In this document: positions 25,557 to 34,232 of the stretch, piece after piece
Numbering within the stretch: the stretch's first letter is position 1
How the letters are laid out: each line of letters begins with the position of its first letter
Assembly (NCBI GenBank): GCA_001464625.1
Contig: LNFJ01000030.1
Location: 1-62,083 of the forward strand
DNA from: Bacteroidia bacterium Ga0077558
GTDB taxonomy: Bacteria; Bacteroidota; Bacteroidia; Chitinophagales; Chitinophagaceae
Direction of reading: 5' to 3'
Length of the DNA: 62,083 bases
The notes under the pieces: generated by a model
The model's database searches: none
Told to the model about the DNA's origin: nothing
The model's input: only the letters and a program-made list of their open reading frames with translations
Position numbers and translations under genes: made by a program

Positions 25557-27707
25557 ATGTCTATTATTCAAACTATAAGGGACAAAGGCGCAAAAGTTTC
25601 TGTTGTATTGATTGCTTTAGCCCTCATTGGATTTATTCTAACCGATTATTTTGCTGGTAAAGGTCGTGGTGCTACAGGTGGCGGACCCAATTCTGTGGGT
25701 ACTGTAAACGGCACTAAAATTTCTGCCGCTGAATTTCAGCAATACGTTGACCGTGTAGAAAGTAGTTTGCAGCAGCAAGGTTATCCTGCAGGTGGTGCAA
25801 CAACTCAACAAGCCATTGAACAAGCCTGGAGCCAGGAAGTGGGAAGAGTTTTGTTTACCGATGAATTTGATAAACTGGGAATGAAGATTGGCAAAAAAGA
25901 ATTAGGCGATATTTTATATGGTCCTAATGCTCCGCAAGATTTAAAACAACAGTTTACAGATTCTGCAACCGGTCAGTATAATGCAGTGCTTGCAAAGCAA
26001 CAGATAGATCAGATGTTGAAGAAAGGAACTCCTGAACAAAAAGAACAGTTCAATAACTATATCAGAGACCTGGAGCAACAACGCAAAAGCGAAAAGTTGG
26101 TTGCTATGTTAGCCAATACCGTTAACTATCCAAAATGGATGGTAGAAAAACAAAATGCTGATAACAGCCAGATGGCAAAAATTTCTTTTGTAAGAGAGCC
26201 CTATACCAGCATACCTGATAGCGCAGTAAAGATTACGGATAAAGAAATTCAAGATTATATTAATAAGAATAAAGACGCATTTAAACAGCAGGAAAGTCGC
26301 AGCATCAGCTATGTAAAATTTAGCGCATCACCAACGGCTGCAGATAGTGCAGAAGCAAGAAACAAACTAATGGCATTAAAGGCAGAGTTTGATACCACAC
26401 AAAATATAGAACAGTTTCTTGCCTACCAGGGAACAGGAAATTTTTATAATGGTTATATCAGCGGCAAAGCCATACAGATTGCTGCTAAAGATTCTATTTT
26501 CAGAACACCGGTTGGCAGCACTTATGGACCATATCTTGATGGCTCCACCTATACATTGGCAAAAATGATGGGTGTAAGACAAATGCCAGATACAGTAAAA
26601 GTTCGCCACATACTTATAGCTACTACACAAAGAGATCCGCAAAGCGGACAGATGTATCCAATAAGAAGTGATGAGGATGCAAAAAAATTAGCTGATAGTA
26701 TAGAAGTGGCTATCCGCAACGGTTCCAACTTTGATACGGTTTGTGCAAAGCTTTCAGAAGATCCGGGCAGCAAAGACAAGGGTGGAATATATGAGAATAT
26801 GACGCCGGGCCAAATGGTAGCACCGTTCAATGATTTTGGATTCTTAAATCCTATTGGAACAAAAGGCGTAGTAAAAACAGATTTTGGTTATCACTATATG
26901 GAAGTGCTTTCGCATAAAGGAAGTGGTGCTGGTTATAAAATTGCATATCTGCCAAAAGAAATTATTACCAGCCAGGAAACAGATAACAACGCCTTAAACA
27001 AAGCCAACGAATTTGCCGGCGATAGCAGAGATTTAAAATCATTTGATGCGACGTATGAGAAAAAACTAAAATCACAGGGTCTTTTAAAAGGAATCGGTTC
27101 TAATATTAAACCAGCAGATTCTCAAATTCCGGGTCTTGGTGATTCAAGAACTTTTGTACGGGCTATTTATGATGCTAAGAAAGGCGAAGTATTAAAGACA
27201 GAAAAAATTGGTGATGATTATATCGTTGCGGTAGTTACAGAAGTTTTTGAAGAAGGAACACAAAGTGTGGCCACTGCAAGAATGACGGCAGAGCCAGCCT
27301 TGCGTAATAAGAAGAAAGCAGAAATGCTGAAACAAAAAATTGGTAAAATATCAACCTTGGAAACAGCAGCTACCACATTGGCAAAACCAATAGAAACAGC
27401 GGATAGCATCAGAATGTCTTCCCAGGCAACATCGCCTGCATTGGGTTATGAGCCACGGGTAATTGGCGCAGCGTTTAATCCAGCTAATAAAGGAAAAGTA
27501 GTTCCGGAAGTATTGGAAGGACAGAATGGTGTATATGTTGTAAGAGTAGAAAACGTTTCTGCAACAGCCGTAACAAGTGGTGATGTTACTGAACAACGCA
27601 AATCATTGTACGAACAGGGAAAACAAAGAGCAGCCAACCCTCAGTTGATTTTGATGGCGCTGCGTGAAGCGGCCACCATTAAAGATAAAAGAGCTGAAAA
27701 ATATTAA
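25557..27707 (+). CDS. ppiD: PpiD/SurA-type peptidyl-prolyl isomerase
   Basis: Membrane-anchored periplasmic folding factor of 716 residues. A single N-terminal helix (VSVVLIALALIGFILTDYFAG) anchors it, followed by a SurA-N-like chaperone region. The first parvulin domain starts VKVRHILIATTQRDP and includes LSEDPGSKDKGG and DFGYHYMEVL. A second, degenerate rotamase-like region follows, and the C-terminus is helical. It probably assists outer-membrane protein folding. It stands alone between two terminators. Confidence 0.9.
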   Translation: MSIIQTIRDKGAKVSVVLIALALIGFILTDYFAGKGRGATGGGPNSVGTVNGTKISAAEFQQYVDRVESSLQQQGYPAGGATTQQAIEQAWSQEVGRVLFTDEFDKLGMKIGKKELGDILYGPNAPQDLKQQFTDSATGQYNAVLAKQQIDQMLKKGTPEQKEQFNNYIRDLEQQRKSEKLVAMLANTVNYPKWMVEKQNADNSQMAKISFVREPYTSIPDSAVKITDKEIQDYINKNKDAFKQQESRSISYVKFSASPTAADSAEARNKLMALKAEFDTTQNIEQFLAYQGTGNFYNGYISGKAIQIAAKDSIFRTPVGSTYGPYLDGSTYTLAKMMGVRQMPDTVKVRHILIATTQRDPQSGQMYPIRSDEDAKKLADSIEVAIRNGSNFDTVCAKLSEDPGSKDKGGIYENMTPGQMVAPFNDFGFLNPIGTKGVVKTDFGYHYMEVLSHKGSGAGYKIAYLPKEIITSQETDNNALNKANEFAGDSRDLKSFDATYEKKLKSQGLLKGIGSNIKPADSQIPGLGDSRTFVRAIYDAKKGEVLKTEKIGDDYIVAVVTEVFEEGTQSVATARMTAEPALRNKKKAEMLKQKIGKISTLETAATTLAKPIETADSIRMSSQATSPALGYEPRVIGAAFNPANKGKVVPEVLEGQNGVYVVRVENVSATAVTSGDVTEQRKSLYEQGKQRAANPQLILMALREAATIKDKRAEKY

Positions 27708-27736
27708 ACTGAATAGCAACCAAAATTAACAGAAAG

Positions 27737-27770
27737 AGTCCTGTCTCCTTAAACGAGACGGGGCTTTTTT
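27737..27770 (+). terminator. Rho-independent terminator after ppiD
   Basis: An 11-bp stem (AGTCCTGTCTC with GAGACGGGGCT, three G-T pairs) around CTTAAAC runs into TTTTTT. It lies 29 bases after the ppiD stop and abuts the next reading frame. Confidence 0.88.
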
Positions 27771-28308
27771 GTTTTACGGAAGTCGCAAACAAGAGCCAAT
27801 AATAAATAAAGTAGCGGAAAGTGGTTTGGTAACAATCGATTTGGAAACCTGGTATCCGAAAGGAGAAACCGCTGTTTTCGATATGAAAGATTATTTGTTC
27901 ATGGGTCTGATCTTAAAAGAAAAAGATTTTAGAGAAGCACTAAAAAATATTGACTGGTCGATATTCGCCAATAAAAATATAGCACTCACCTGCACCGCCG
28001 ACGCCATCATTCCAGTATGGGCTTATATGCTGGTAGCATCTTACCTGCAACCAGTAGCTGCAGAAATAGTAATGGGCGATGAAAAAGAATTACACAAAAC
28101 CCTGTTTCTAAAAAATCTCTCAGCAATAAATGCAAATGATTTCTTTGATAAGCGAATAGTAATTAAAGGCTGCGGCGAAACGCCTATAGCAGATTATGTA
28201 TACATGGAAATAACTAAACTATTGCGCCCTGTAGTAAAAAGTATCATGTATGGCGAGCCGTGTAGTACGGTGCCGGTGTATAAGAAATCCCTGTCCCCTA
28301 AAGGCTAG
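27769..28308 (+). CDS. DUF2480-family protein
   Basis: A protein of about 179 residues of a Bacteroidota-specific family of unknown function. Recognisable segments are EPIINKVAESGLVTIDLE, FDMKDYLFMGLILKEKDFR, DAIIPVWAYMLVASYL and KGCGETPIADYVYMEI. The start is a problem: no ATG precedes the conserved EPIINKV. The only in-frame candidate is a TTG made by the last T residues of the upstream terminator. The family usually begins within a few residues of that motif, so the true start may have been altered or may be a rare codon. Confidence 0.78.
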   Translation: MFYGSRKQEPIINKVAESGLVTIDLETWYPKGETAVFDMKDYLFMGLILKEKDFREALKNIDWSIFANKNIALTCTADAIIPVWAYMLVASYLQPVAAEIVMGDEKELHKTLFLKNLSAINANDFFDKRIVIKGCGETPIADYVYMEITKLLRPVVKSIMYGEPCSTVPVYKKSLSPKG

Positions 28309-28338
28309 AAGAAAGAATAAAATCTTTATTGCATTTTG

Positions 28339-28457
28339 TTATTCCGGGCCTGACCCGAAATCTTTTGCTATTAAACAACTTATATAGATTTAAACCCAAC
28401 ACAAAATAGTTAGCAAATAAATTTTTGAGAAAGACACCGGGTCAAGCCCGGTGTGAC
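28339..28457. repeat. REPIN-like unit 1 (A-B palindrome pair)
   Basis: An A-type palindrome (28341-28361, ATTCCGGG arm, other arm slightly decayed) is followed 70-75 bases later by a B-type palindrome (28433-28457, CACCGGG-TCAAG-CCCGGTG). A and B are in inverted orientation and share the core CCGGG-CTTGA-CCCGG. The A arm bases ATT/AAT are replaced in B by CAC/GTG, so the hairpin stem is kept. Confidence 0.85.
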
Positions 28458-28514
28458 AGACCCGATATATTTACACGATCCCGATTATTAAATTGATAAT
28501 GTTTGTTTTGCCAT

Positions 28515-28540
28515 GTCATTCCGGGCTTGACCCGGAATCT
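28515..28540. repeat. Solitary A-type palindrome at the GIY-YIG 3' end
   Basis: ATTCCGGG (28518-28525), CTTGA, CCCGGAAT (28531-28538): a perfect 8-bp stem. It ends a few bases from the TAG of the GIY-YIG gene (28545-28547). It is in direct orientation with the A copy at the gene's 5' side. Confidence 0.88.
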
Positions 28541-28544
28541 TTTT

Positions 28545-28841
28545 CTAGTCCCAGTCTTTTGCAAGATCATTCAAGTCGGGGTTTTCTTTTCGTATCAATT
28601 CGATTTTCCACTTCCGCTGCCAATTTTTTAATTGCTTTTCCCGGGCAATTGCATTATTAATATCAGCATAGTCTTCATAATAAACAAGAAAAAAACATTT
28701 ATACTTTAATGTAAAAACACTACCTGTGCCATTTCTGTGCTGCGCAATTCTTGTAACAAGATTGTTAGTTACGCCAATATAAAAAACAGTGCGGGCAAAA
28801 TTTGAAAGAATATAAACCGAAAAAGAATTACTACGGCCCAT
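28545..28841 (-). CDS. GIY-YIG (URI-type) endonuclease family protein
   Basis: A small nuclease domain of 98 residues. The GIY-YIG motif reads FSVYILSNFARTVFYIGVTN (the GIY position as VYI, then YIG), followed by RIAQHRNG with the catalytic arginine, YYEDYADINNAIAREKQLK with the conserved E and K, and WQRKWKIELI. The ATG at 28841 was chosen because it lies just before the domain; an ATG at 28901 is inside a flanking palindrome. The whole gene is bracketed by palindromic repeats. Confidence 0.87.
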   Translation of the reverse strand: MGRSNSFSVYILSNFARTVFYIGVTNNLVTRIAQHRNGTGSVFTLKYKCFFLVYYEDYADINNAIAREKQLKNWQRKWKIELIRKENPDLNDLAKDWD

Positions 28842-28896
28842 AAAATATTTTTGAAATGCATAGAAGTTTTTATTGCCTATTCGGCTTATTTTATTT

Positions 28897-28996
28897 GTCA
28901 TTCCGGGCCCACCCCGGAATCTTTCCCAAAATATCTAACAGAAAAATGCCGAAAAATATATTGGTGAAAAAGACACCGGGTCAAGCCCGGCGTGAC
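28897..28996. repeat. REPIN-like unit 2 (A-B palindrome pair)
   Basis: A copy at 28897-28924 (ATTCCGGG-CCCAC-CCCGGAAT) and B copy at 28972-28996 (CACCGGG-TCAAG-CCCGGCG), in inverted orientation with about 50 AT-rich bases between them. The A copy overlaps the upstream in-frame ATG of the GIY-YIG frame. Confidence 0.88.
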
Positions 28997-29051
28997 AGGC
29001 TCATTAAATTTACACAACGTTAATTAATTAAAATACCCTTTGTAGTGTTAT

Positions 29052-29160
29052 GTCGCCCTGTGCCCGACCCGGAATCTTTCTCTCTTACCTATTGCTAATG
29101 AAATAAAGGTATCGAACAAAAGATTATTTAGGAAAGACACCGGGTCAAGCCCGGTGTGAC
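29052..29160. repeat. REPIN-like unit 3 (A-B palindrome pair)
   Basis: A copy at 29052-29080 has a decayed left arm but the intact right arm GACCCGGAATCTTT. The B copy at 29136-29160 is perfect. Same order and spacing as units 1 and 2. Confidence 0.82.
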
Positions 29161-29195
29161 AATGTTGTTATAACTACCCCCATGTAACGATCAAT

Positions 29196-30311
29196 TTAAA
29201 ACCAGCCACGCCGCCGGAACATCCACAGCATAACAATTGGTATTAATAACATTAAGCCAACAGCCGTATAAAACCCCCAACGTTGGTGAAAGAAGTTTAC
29301 ATTGGCATCGAAGTTCATTCCAAAAATACCACCGATAACAGTAGCTGGTGCAAGCAGGCAGGTAACGATTGCCATCACCTTCATCACTTCATTCATTTTC
29401 ATGTTTACGTTGTTCACATGCAGATCTTGCAAACTCACCATGATATCCCGATAGTTTTCACTAAGGTCTGTAGCCTGGATGATGTGATCGTAAACGTCTT
29501 TATAATATTTAGTATGGCGATCTTCTAACAGCTCACTCTCAGTTCTTAAAAAACCATTTATTACTTCCCGAACCGGAGAAAAATTTCTTTTTAAAATGAT
29601 CAGCTCTTTTCTCAATCTGGTTATATGTGCAAGAGCTCTTGGATTATTACCCCGGGATACTTCTTCTTCCACTTCTTCGATACGATTGCCGAGTTTTTCC
29701 ATTACAATAAAATAATGGTCAACGATCATGTCGAGCAATGTGTAGCAGAGATAATCGGCCGTACGCTGTCGTACTTTACTGCCGTGGCTTTTTAGCTTTT
29801 CCCGCAAGGAAGTAAACACATCGCGATGAGCATCTTCCTGGAAACTAATAACGACATCTTTGGCCAGGATGATACTGATCTGTTCTTGCTCTACTGCAAA
29901 AGTTTCTTCATTAAAATAAAGCATGTTGAGCAGGCAAAAAATGCTGTTCTCGGCCTCATCTAATTTTGGACGCTGGTTAATGCTCAGTATATCTTCAACG
30001 ATCAACGGGTGAATATCAAAATGTGCGCAAATGGCTTCTACATCTGTTTTGCGTAGCCCATCAATATTGATCCAGGTGGTGCGGCCGCTTGATTTGTAAT
30101 TAAAACAACTATCAATGGTGGAAAATTTTTTCTCTTCCATTGTTTCTGCGTTATAATCATACACTGTAACTATAACATCCTTTGCTTCTTCCCGGTGAGG
30201 AATAACAGTAGGGTTAACAGATAAAATCTCTTTGGTTCTATTGGAGCCAAACAGATTGGGCAGGTACAAATATTTCAGGTATTTATCGGGCCGCAGCTTA
30301 TCAAGATTCAT
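29196..30311 (-). CDS. corA: CorA-family magnesium/cobalt transporter
   Basis: Pentameric inner-membrane Mg2+/Co2+ channel, 371 residues from the ATG at 30311. A large cytoplasmic N-terminal domain with long helices leads to two C-terminal transmembrane helices. The first is preceded by VMAIVTCLLAPATVIGGIFGMNFD, which holds the diagnostic GMN. The second ends LLIPIVMLWMFRR. The frame is open further upstream (ATG at 30371), but that start leaves only about 20 bases to the divergent gene, so 30311 is preferred. Confidence 0.9.
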   Translation of the reverse strand: MNLDKLRPDKYLKYLYLPNLFGSNRTKEILSVNPTVIPHREEAKDVIVTVYDYNAETMEEKKFSTIDSCFNYKSSGRTTWINIDGLRKTDVEAICAHFDIHPLIVEDILSINQRPKLDEAENSIFCLLNMLYFNEETFAVEQEQISIILAKDVVISFQEDAHRDVFTSLREKLKSHGSKVRQRTADYLCYTLLDMIVDHYFIVMEKLGNRIEEVEEEVSRGNNPRALAHITRLRKELIILKRNFSPVREVINGFLRTESELLEDRHTKYYKDVYDHIIQATDLSENYRDIMVSLQDLHVNNVNMKMNEVMKVMAIVTCLLAPATVIGGIFGMNFDANVNFFHQRWGFYTAVGLMLLIPIVMLWMFRRRGWF

Positions 30312-30392
30312 AACAGGAAAGTTAGGAAAAGTATCGGTGCCAACTAAACCCGGAATATCTTTTCCGGTCATACAGGCCTTAAACAAGTAGCT

Positions 30393-30686
30393 ATGAAAAT
30401 AAAAGCCTTAATCGTAATGTGCTTGTTGGTAGCGGGATTGCAACTACAGGCGCAACATGTTAGAGTTCGTTTAAACTTTCCGATTGGCGTTCGGGTAAAT
30501 GCACCAGGCCCATCTCCCCGGCATGGTGCCATCTGGATAGGACCAGAGTGGCGTTGGCAAAGAGGGCAGTATGTAACAGTGCCGGGATATTGGGCAAGTC
30601 CAATACAAAGCAGGGCGGTATGGGTGCCCGGCCATTGGCAATATACCCGCAGAGGATATAAATGGGTACCGGGCCGCTGGCGATAA
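30393..30686 (+). CDS. YXWGXW repeat-type exported protein
   Basis: Small exported protein of 97 residues with a signal peptide (MKIKALIVMCLLVAGLQLQA). The mature part is rich in Trp, Arg and Pro, with repeated YWxxPxxxRAxWVPGHW-like segments: YVTVPGYW, AVWVPGHW, YKWVPGRW. This is the YXWGXW / BcpO-like class found in Bacteroidota and Proteobacteria, with unknown role in the envelope. A strong hairpin terminator follows. Confidence 0.8.
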   Translation: MKIKALIVMCLLVAGLQLQAQHVRVRLNFPIGVRVNAPGPSPRHGAIWIGPEWRWQRGQYVTVPGYWASPIQSRAVWVPGHWQYTRRGYKWVPGRWR

Positions 30687-30720
30687 AATGTTTCTCACTT
30701 GTATGTCGGGTCCATACAAA

Positions 30721-30754
30721 AAACCCTGTATCCAAAAAAGGAACAGGGTTTTTT
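30721..30754 (+). terminator. Rho-independent terminator
   Basis: AAACCCTGT and ACAGGGTTT pair across a 13-base loop and continue into T residues; A residues on the other side make it potentially bidirectional. It lies 35 bases after the YXWGXW gene. Confidence 0.85.
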
Positions 30755-31097
30755 GTATAAATAATTTGAAGTTGCTAACGAACAGGTATTGCCGAAGTGC
30801 ATGGAATAGAAATCCGTAAGCCTGGCTGACCGCTACTGAGTAAAGATAAAAAAGATGATGATATGCACATAGCTAAATAGATAAGGTCAAGCTTGATATG
30901 AAGCCTAACAGAATTACAACAGTTGAAACACTGCTTCCGTCAGCCTACATTTTGGAAATACCAATGTTGTATGTTCGCCCTTCGAATTGGTTCTTCAAAT
31001 ATTTAGACTGTGTCCATCGTTGCGGGGTAAATCACGGAAGGGTTGGAACAAGGCAGTCACTTTGGTACAGGAATAAGTATAAAGAAGTTTTTGGCTT
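30755..31097. other. Intergenic region with possible decayed repeat
   Basis: No convincing gene. Bases 30772-30850 loosely resemble the cassette repeat (ATTGCCGAAGTG; CCGTAAGCCTG; ACCGC in the same order as at 20300-20345). GCTAACGAACAGG near 30773 looks like its boundary. An 81-codon plus-strand frame at 30898-31143 has no recognisable features and runs into the YaiO gene. Confidence 0.3.
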
Positions 31098-32714
31098 TTA
31101 CCACTTCCACATCACTTTTGCTGTATACCAGTTAAACTTATAGCCGGTGCCGGCAGCAGAGGCTACGTTACTGGTTTGGTATTTTAAAGAAGTTTCCAGG
31201 TGTTGTATGCGGATGCCTAATTCTGTTTGAAAACGAAAGGCAGGTTCCCATTTGCCTGCTTCTATCTTTTGCATACCCGCGGCTGCCTGCAGTTGTAAAT
31301 AAAATTTACTCAGCATAGGTAAGGGTGTGCTGTAATCAGCAAATACTTCTGTATTCAAATAACGGTTGGGAGAGAAATAATTTTTTATACTACTGTCTTT
31401 ATAATGCAGGGCAGAAAAATTAAGGCCTGTTTTCAACGTGGGTTCAGTACGAAACAAATGATACAATGAACCGAAGAACTGGTAACGTTGGTTTTTATCG
31501 GTAAGCAACCCGGCACTCCCCTGGCTGTAAAAACCTGTTTTACCGCTCAGCATAATATGTGTGATATAACCCGCATTATTGCTGCGGATATTATTTCCAA
31601 GTAACGAAGCAGTATAGTTTAATATATCTGAACTATAATATGCGCCAAACATTCTACGGTCATTGGGCTGGTACTTTACACTTTGTTGTCCCGTAACACC
31701 GGTGAAACGTTCACCGTTGGATGGTTGTATCAGTTGTAGATGTATATCGGTTTCACCACTCCATTCACGGCTCCATTTTTCATCAATACGTATATGACCA
31801 AACTGAGCTGTTGTTTTTTCCTTTAATGCAGACGTATAAGTAGAGGTGCCTGCACTTAAACGAAAACGGTAGGTACGGTTTTCATTTTGCTGCCACCATA
31901 TACTGTTATCAATGCGTACGTTTTTGGCTACATCTTTAAAATAAATCATTTCGGTTCCGGCATTCTGTTGCCTGGTAGCTTTTAGTTTTTGTTCATACGC
32001 CTTGTATTCATTGGCTGTAAATAATTCTTTGGAATTTTGCATTGTTTCCGACGACTGGTTAATTTCTTTTTTACCTAATAATACTTCTGCATATTCCTGT
32101 ACATAATATTTTTCAGGATATGCTTTCACCAGGCTGTCATAATATTTTAAGCCTTCATTATAATTACCACTGGTGGTATATAGTCTTGCTTTTAATACCA
32201 GTCTTTGTGCAGGTGTAAGCAGACTATCCTGTGCCTGCAAAAAAGCGGATGCTTCTTTTGTTTTTATATTCCAGAGCATGGCATTGAAATAATTTACAAT
32301 GGCATTGCTGTTTGTTTTGTTTTCGTCCCATGCTTTTTCAGCAAAGCTTAATGCCTTTGCCGGCTGGTGATTCATGAATAGTGCATAAGAAAGATTGATT
32401 TGTGTAATAGTCCTTTCATAATTCAAGGGCAGCAATGCTTTGTATGTTTCCACTGCATCACCATACAACTTACTTTGTAATTTCAAGTCGCCTTTGAATA
32501 ACAGTATACCGGCATCTTTGCCATTATGAGCCAGGATAGAATCCAGTTGCACAATAGCAGCAGCATAATTCTCATCTTTACGAAACTGAACTGCCCGCTG
32601 GATAAACTGCTCTCTTTTTTCACCGCTTAAAGGAGTTGTTTCATTCACCTGAGCATTCGAACTGAATACAGTGTGAAAGAAAACGAGAGTCAAAAATATC
32701 CGGAGTAATTTCAT
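31098..32714 (-). CDS. TPR plus YaiO-like outer-membrane beta-barrel protein
   Basis: Exported protein of 538 residues. The ATG at 32714 starts a signal peptide (MKLLRIFLTLVFFHTVFSSNA). Residues about 30-230 are TPR-like helical repeats (AAAIVQLDSILAHNGKDAGILL; RLVLKARLYTTSGNYNEGLKYYDSL). The C-terminal 270 residues are a predicted YaiO-family barrel with alternating aromatic strands, ending AKVMWKW. TPR-barrel pairs of this kind serve in polysaccharide export, so it could secrete the polymer made by the operon at 42-50 kb; this is inference. Confidence 0.78.
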   Translation of the reverse strand: MKLLRIFLTLVFFHTVFSSNAQVNETTPLSGEKREQFIQRAVQFRKDENYAAAIVQLDSILAHNGKDAGILLFKGDLKLQSKLYGDAVETYKALLPLNYERTITQINLSYALFMNHQPAKALSFAEKAWDENKTNSNAIVNYFNAMLWNIKTKEASAFLQAQDSLLTPAQRLVLKARLYTTSGNYNEGLKYYDSLVKAYPEKYYVQEYAEVLLGKKEINQSSETMQNSKELFTANEYKAYEQKLKATRQQNAGTEMIYFKDVAKNVRIDNSIWWQQNENRTYRFRLSAGTSTYTSALKEKTTAQFGHIRIDEKWSREWSGETDIHLQLIQPSNGERFTGVTGQQSVKYQPNDRRMFGAYYSSDILNYTASLLGNNIRSNNAGYITHIMLSGKTGFYSQGSAGLLTDKNQRYQFFGSLYHLFRTEPTLKTGLNFSALHYKDSSIKNYFSPNRYLNTEVFADYSTPLPMLSKFYLQLQAAAGMQKIEAGKWEPAFRFQTELGIRIQHLETSLKYQTSNVASAAGTGYKFNWYTAKVMWKW

Positions 32715-32733
32715 TTTATGTTTTATTATAAGA

Positions 32734-33072
32734 TTAATTCGATGGAAGCAAGGCAGTGTCAACAAATTTGTCAAGGCTGGTAGTTTCTACCCATTTTTCC
32801 ACAACCGAATTTTTGCGGTAAACAAATACCAGGTTCTTTTCTGCATGTTGCAGCGTGTAATTGGTATGAATGATTTCATTGATACCGGAAAGGTCTGCAG
32901 TTATCACATCACTTGCGTCTACATAAATCGTGTCAAATTCAGTTGACATGAGTTCTCCGATTTCTTCGCGGATAGAAGTTGCCTCTTTACTGGTCAGTTG
33001 TTGCATTTTTCTGAAGCGGATATTCGCCTTTTGATTACCAGGTGTTTTGAAAAAATCAATAACGAAACTCAT
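32734..33072 (-). CDS. STAS-like domain protein
   Basis: A 112-residue single-domain protein resembling anti-sigma-factor antagonists or STAS modules: IYVDASDVITADLSGINEIIHTNY matches the strand-helix region around the usual phospho-Ser/Thr site (DLSGI), and KNLVFVYRKNS follows. Its ATG overlaps the stop of the upstream gene by four bases. It sits in the same minus-strand run as the two-component genes, so a regulatory role is plausible. Confidence 0.6.
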   Translation of the reverse strand: MSFVIDFFKTPGNQKANIRFRKMQQLTSKEATSIREEIGELMSTEFDTIYVDASDVITADLSGINEIIHTNYTLQHAEKNLVFVYRKNSVVEKWVETTSLDKFVDTALLPSN

Positions 33073-33809
33073 AAAGATATTTTTTTAAGTAAATAATTTT
33101 TAAAAAGAAAAGATACCAGTATCCATGTGTAACAAATACCACCCATCACAGCCATAAATACACTCCAGAAGGAATTATATTCAGGCCAGCCGGCAAGGCG
33201 AATACACAGAATAACTGAAAGGGTTAACAGGAATAAAGGCCAGTACCAATTATTTTTTTCTCCGCTGATTGCTTTTGGCTGTTTCGGCATGCGAAGAATA
33301 ACAACGGTCACTGCCAGTAAACCGATAATGCTGAATAATAACTGGAGTAAATAATATACTGGTAAATCAAATCCTGCGATGCTGGTTTTGGCAGCCAGTG
33401 GCGGGAACATTTCTACAAATAGTCCGTCATAATGCGTGAAGCCATCCCAAAGAATATGCGAAGCGATGCCAATGAATAAGGAAAGAGTAATGTTCCATTT
33501 GTTATTTCTTGCATAACTGTTCCAGTCAATGTCCAACACGTTGGCAACACGGTTTCTGAAAAATGCAGGCAAGTTAATTACCAGTGCATTTCTCAGCAGG
33601 TTGTGAAATAAGAAACAGCTGATCAATGCAACGGGAAAATCAAAAAGCAAAATACCATACCAGTGATGCCCGATGTTTTCTACTTCCCTCAACTGGAAGA
33701 AAAATTCAAAGTCAGGCACCATACTTCCTGCAATCAAAGCGGTGAGTGAAAGCCGTTTTGATTTAGTAAGCGGAAGAATAATAGCCGGATGTGCAAGAGT
33801 AAATGGCAT
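33069..33809 (-). CDS. DUF4184-type membrane protein
   Basis: A 246-residue membrane protein that begins MPFTLAHPAIILPL, the typical start of the DUF4184 / metal-dependent membrane hydrolase-like family. Conserved HILWDGFTHYDG follows, with histidine and aspartate. Five or six hydrophobic helices are visible. The function is unknown; relatives share the YdjM-like histidine pattern. It is translationally coupled to the STAS gene. Confidence 0.78.
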   Translation of the reverse strand: MPFTLAHPAIILPLTKSKRLSLTALIAGSMVPDFEFFFQLREVENIGHHWYGILLFDFPVALISCFLFHNLLRNALVINLPAFFRNRVANVLDIDWNSYARNNKWNITLSLFIGIASHILWDGFTHYDGLFVEMFPPLAAKTSIAGFDLPVYYLLQLLFSIIGLLAVTVVILRMPKQPKAISGEKNNWYWPLFLLTLSVILCIRLAGWPEYNSFWSVFMAVMGGICYTWILVSFLFKNYLLKKISL

Positions 33810-33830
33810 GAGTAGTTGTTAATTTTTTTA

Positions 33831-34232
33831 TTAAATTACTTTATCAGCAAAAATTTGTTTCTCACCCATGTTATTGATAATGGAAGCAACTTCTTTTTTT
33901 GTGGCGTTCGATTTCAGCAGGTAATCGAATGAACCGTTTTTCATTGCATTCACTGCTACGCTTAAATCTTCGTGTGCTGTGCAGAATACCACACCAATTC
34001 CGGGATAATAGCTCTTTATTTTTTGCAATACTTCGAGGCCATCCATATCTTCCATTTGGTAATCAAGGAACACAAGACTGGGGTTGAGGTGAAGGTTATC
34101 AATACAATCTTTACCATTACTAAAGGTTACAATGTTTTCATAACCGAGGTCGGTAAGCATTTGAGCAAGCATAGCTGTCCAAAATGGGTCGTCATCTACA
34201 ATAAATGTTCTTTTGATGTTTTGCTTTTTCAT
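33831..34232 (-). CDS. CheY-like response regulator
   Basis: Stand-alone receiver domain of 133 residues. Visible are the acidic pocket FIVDDDPFW, the phospho-acceptor aspartate in LVFLDYQMEDMDG, the threonine-equivalent VVFCTAHED and the lysine in DYLLKSNATKKE. The ATG at 34232 was chosen so the receiver begins at its usual place. It closely resembles the receiver part of the sigma-54 activator at 40739-42088 (DDPW/F, SVAVN, DYL-K), so the two may be phosphorylated by the same kinase. No output domain is present. Confidence 0.87.
   Translation of the reverse strand: MKKQNIKRTFIVDDDPFWTAMLAQMLTDLGYENIVTFSNGKDCIDNLHLNPSLVFLDYQMEDMDGLEVLQKIKSYYPGIGVVFCTAHEDLSVAVNAMKNGSFDYLLKSNATKKEVASIINNMGEKQIFADKVI

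Noticed and set aside
28339..29160. CRISPR array as explanation of the repeated palindromes
   Set aside because: Repeats alternate in orientation, spacing is irregular, a gene lies among them and no cas genes are present.
30898..31143. 81-codon plus-strand frame
   Set aside because: Runs into the YaiO gene on the opposite strand, has no recognisable features and no promoter or neighbour logic.
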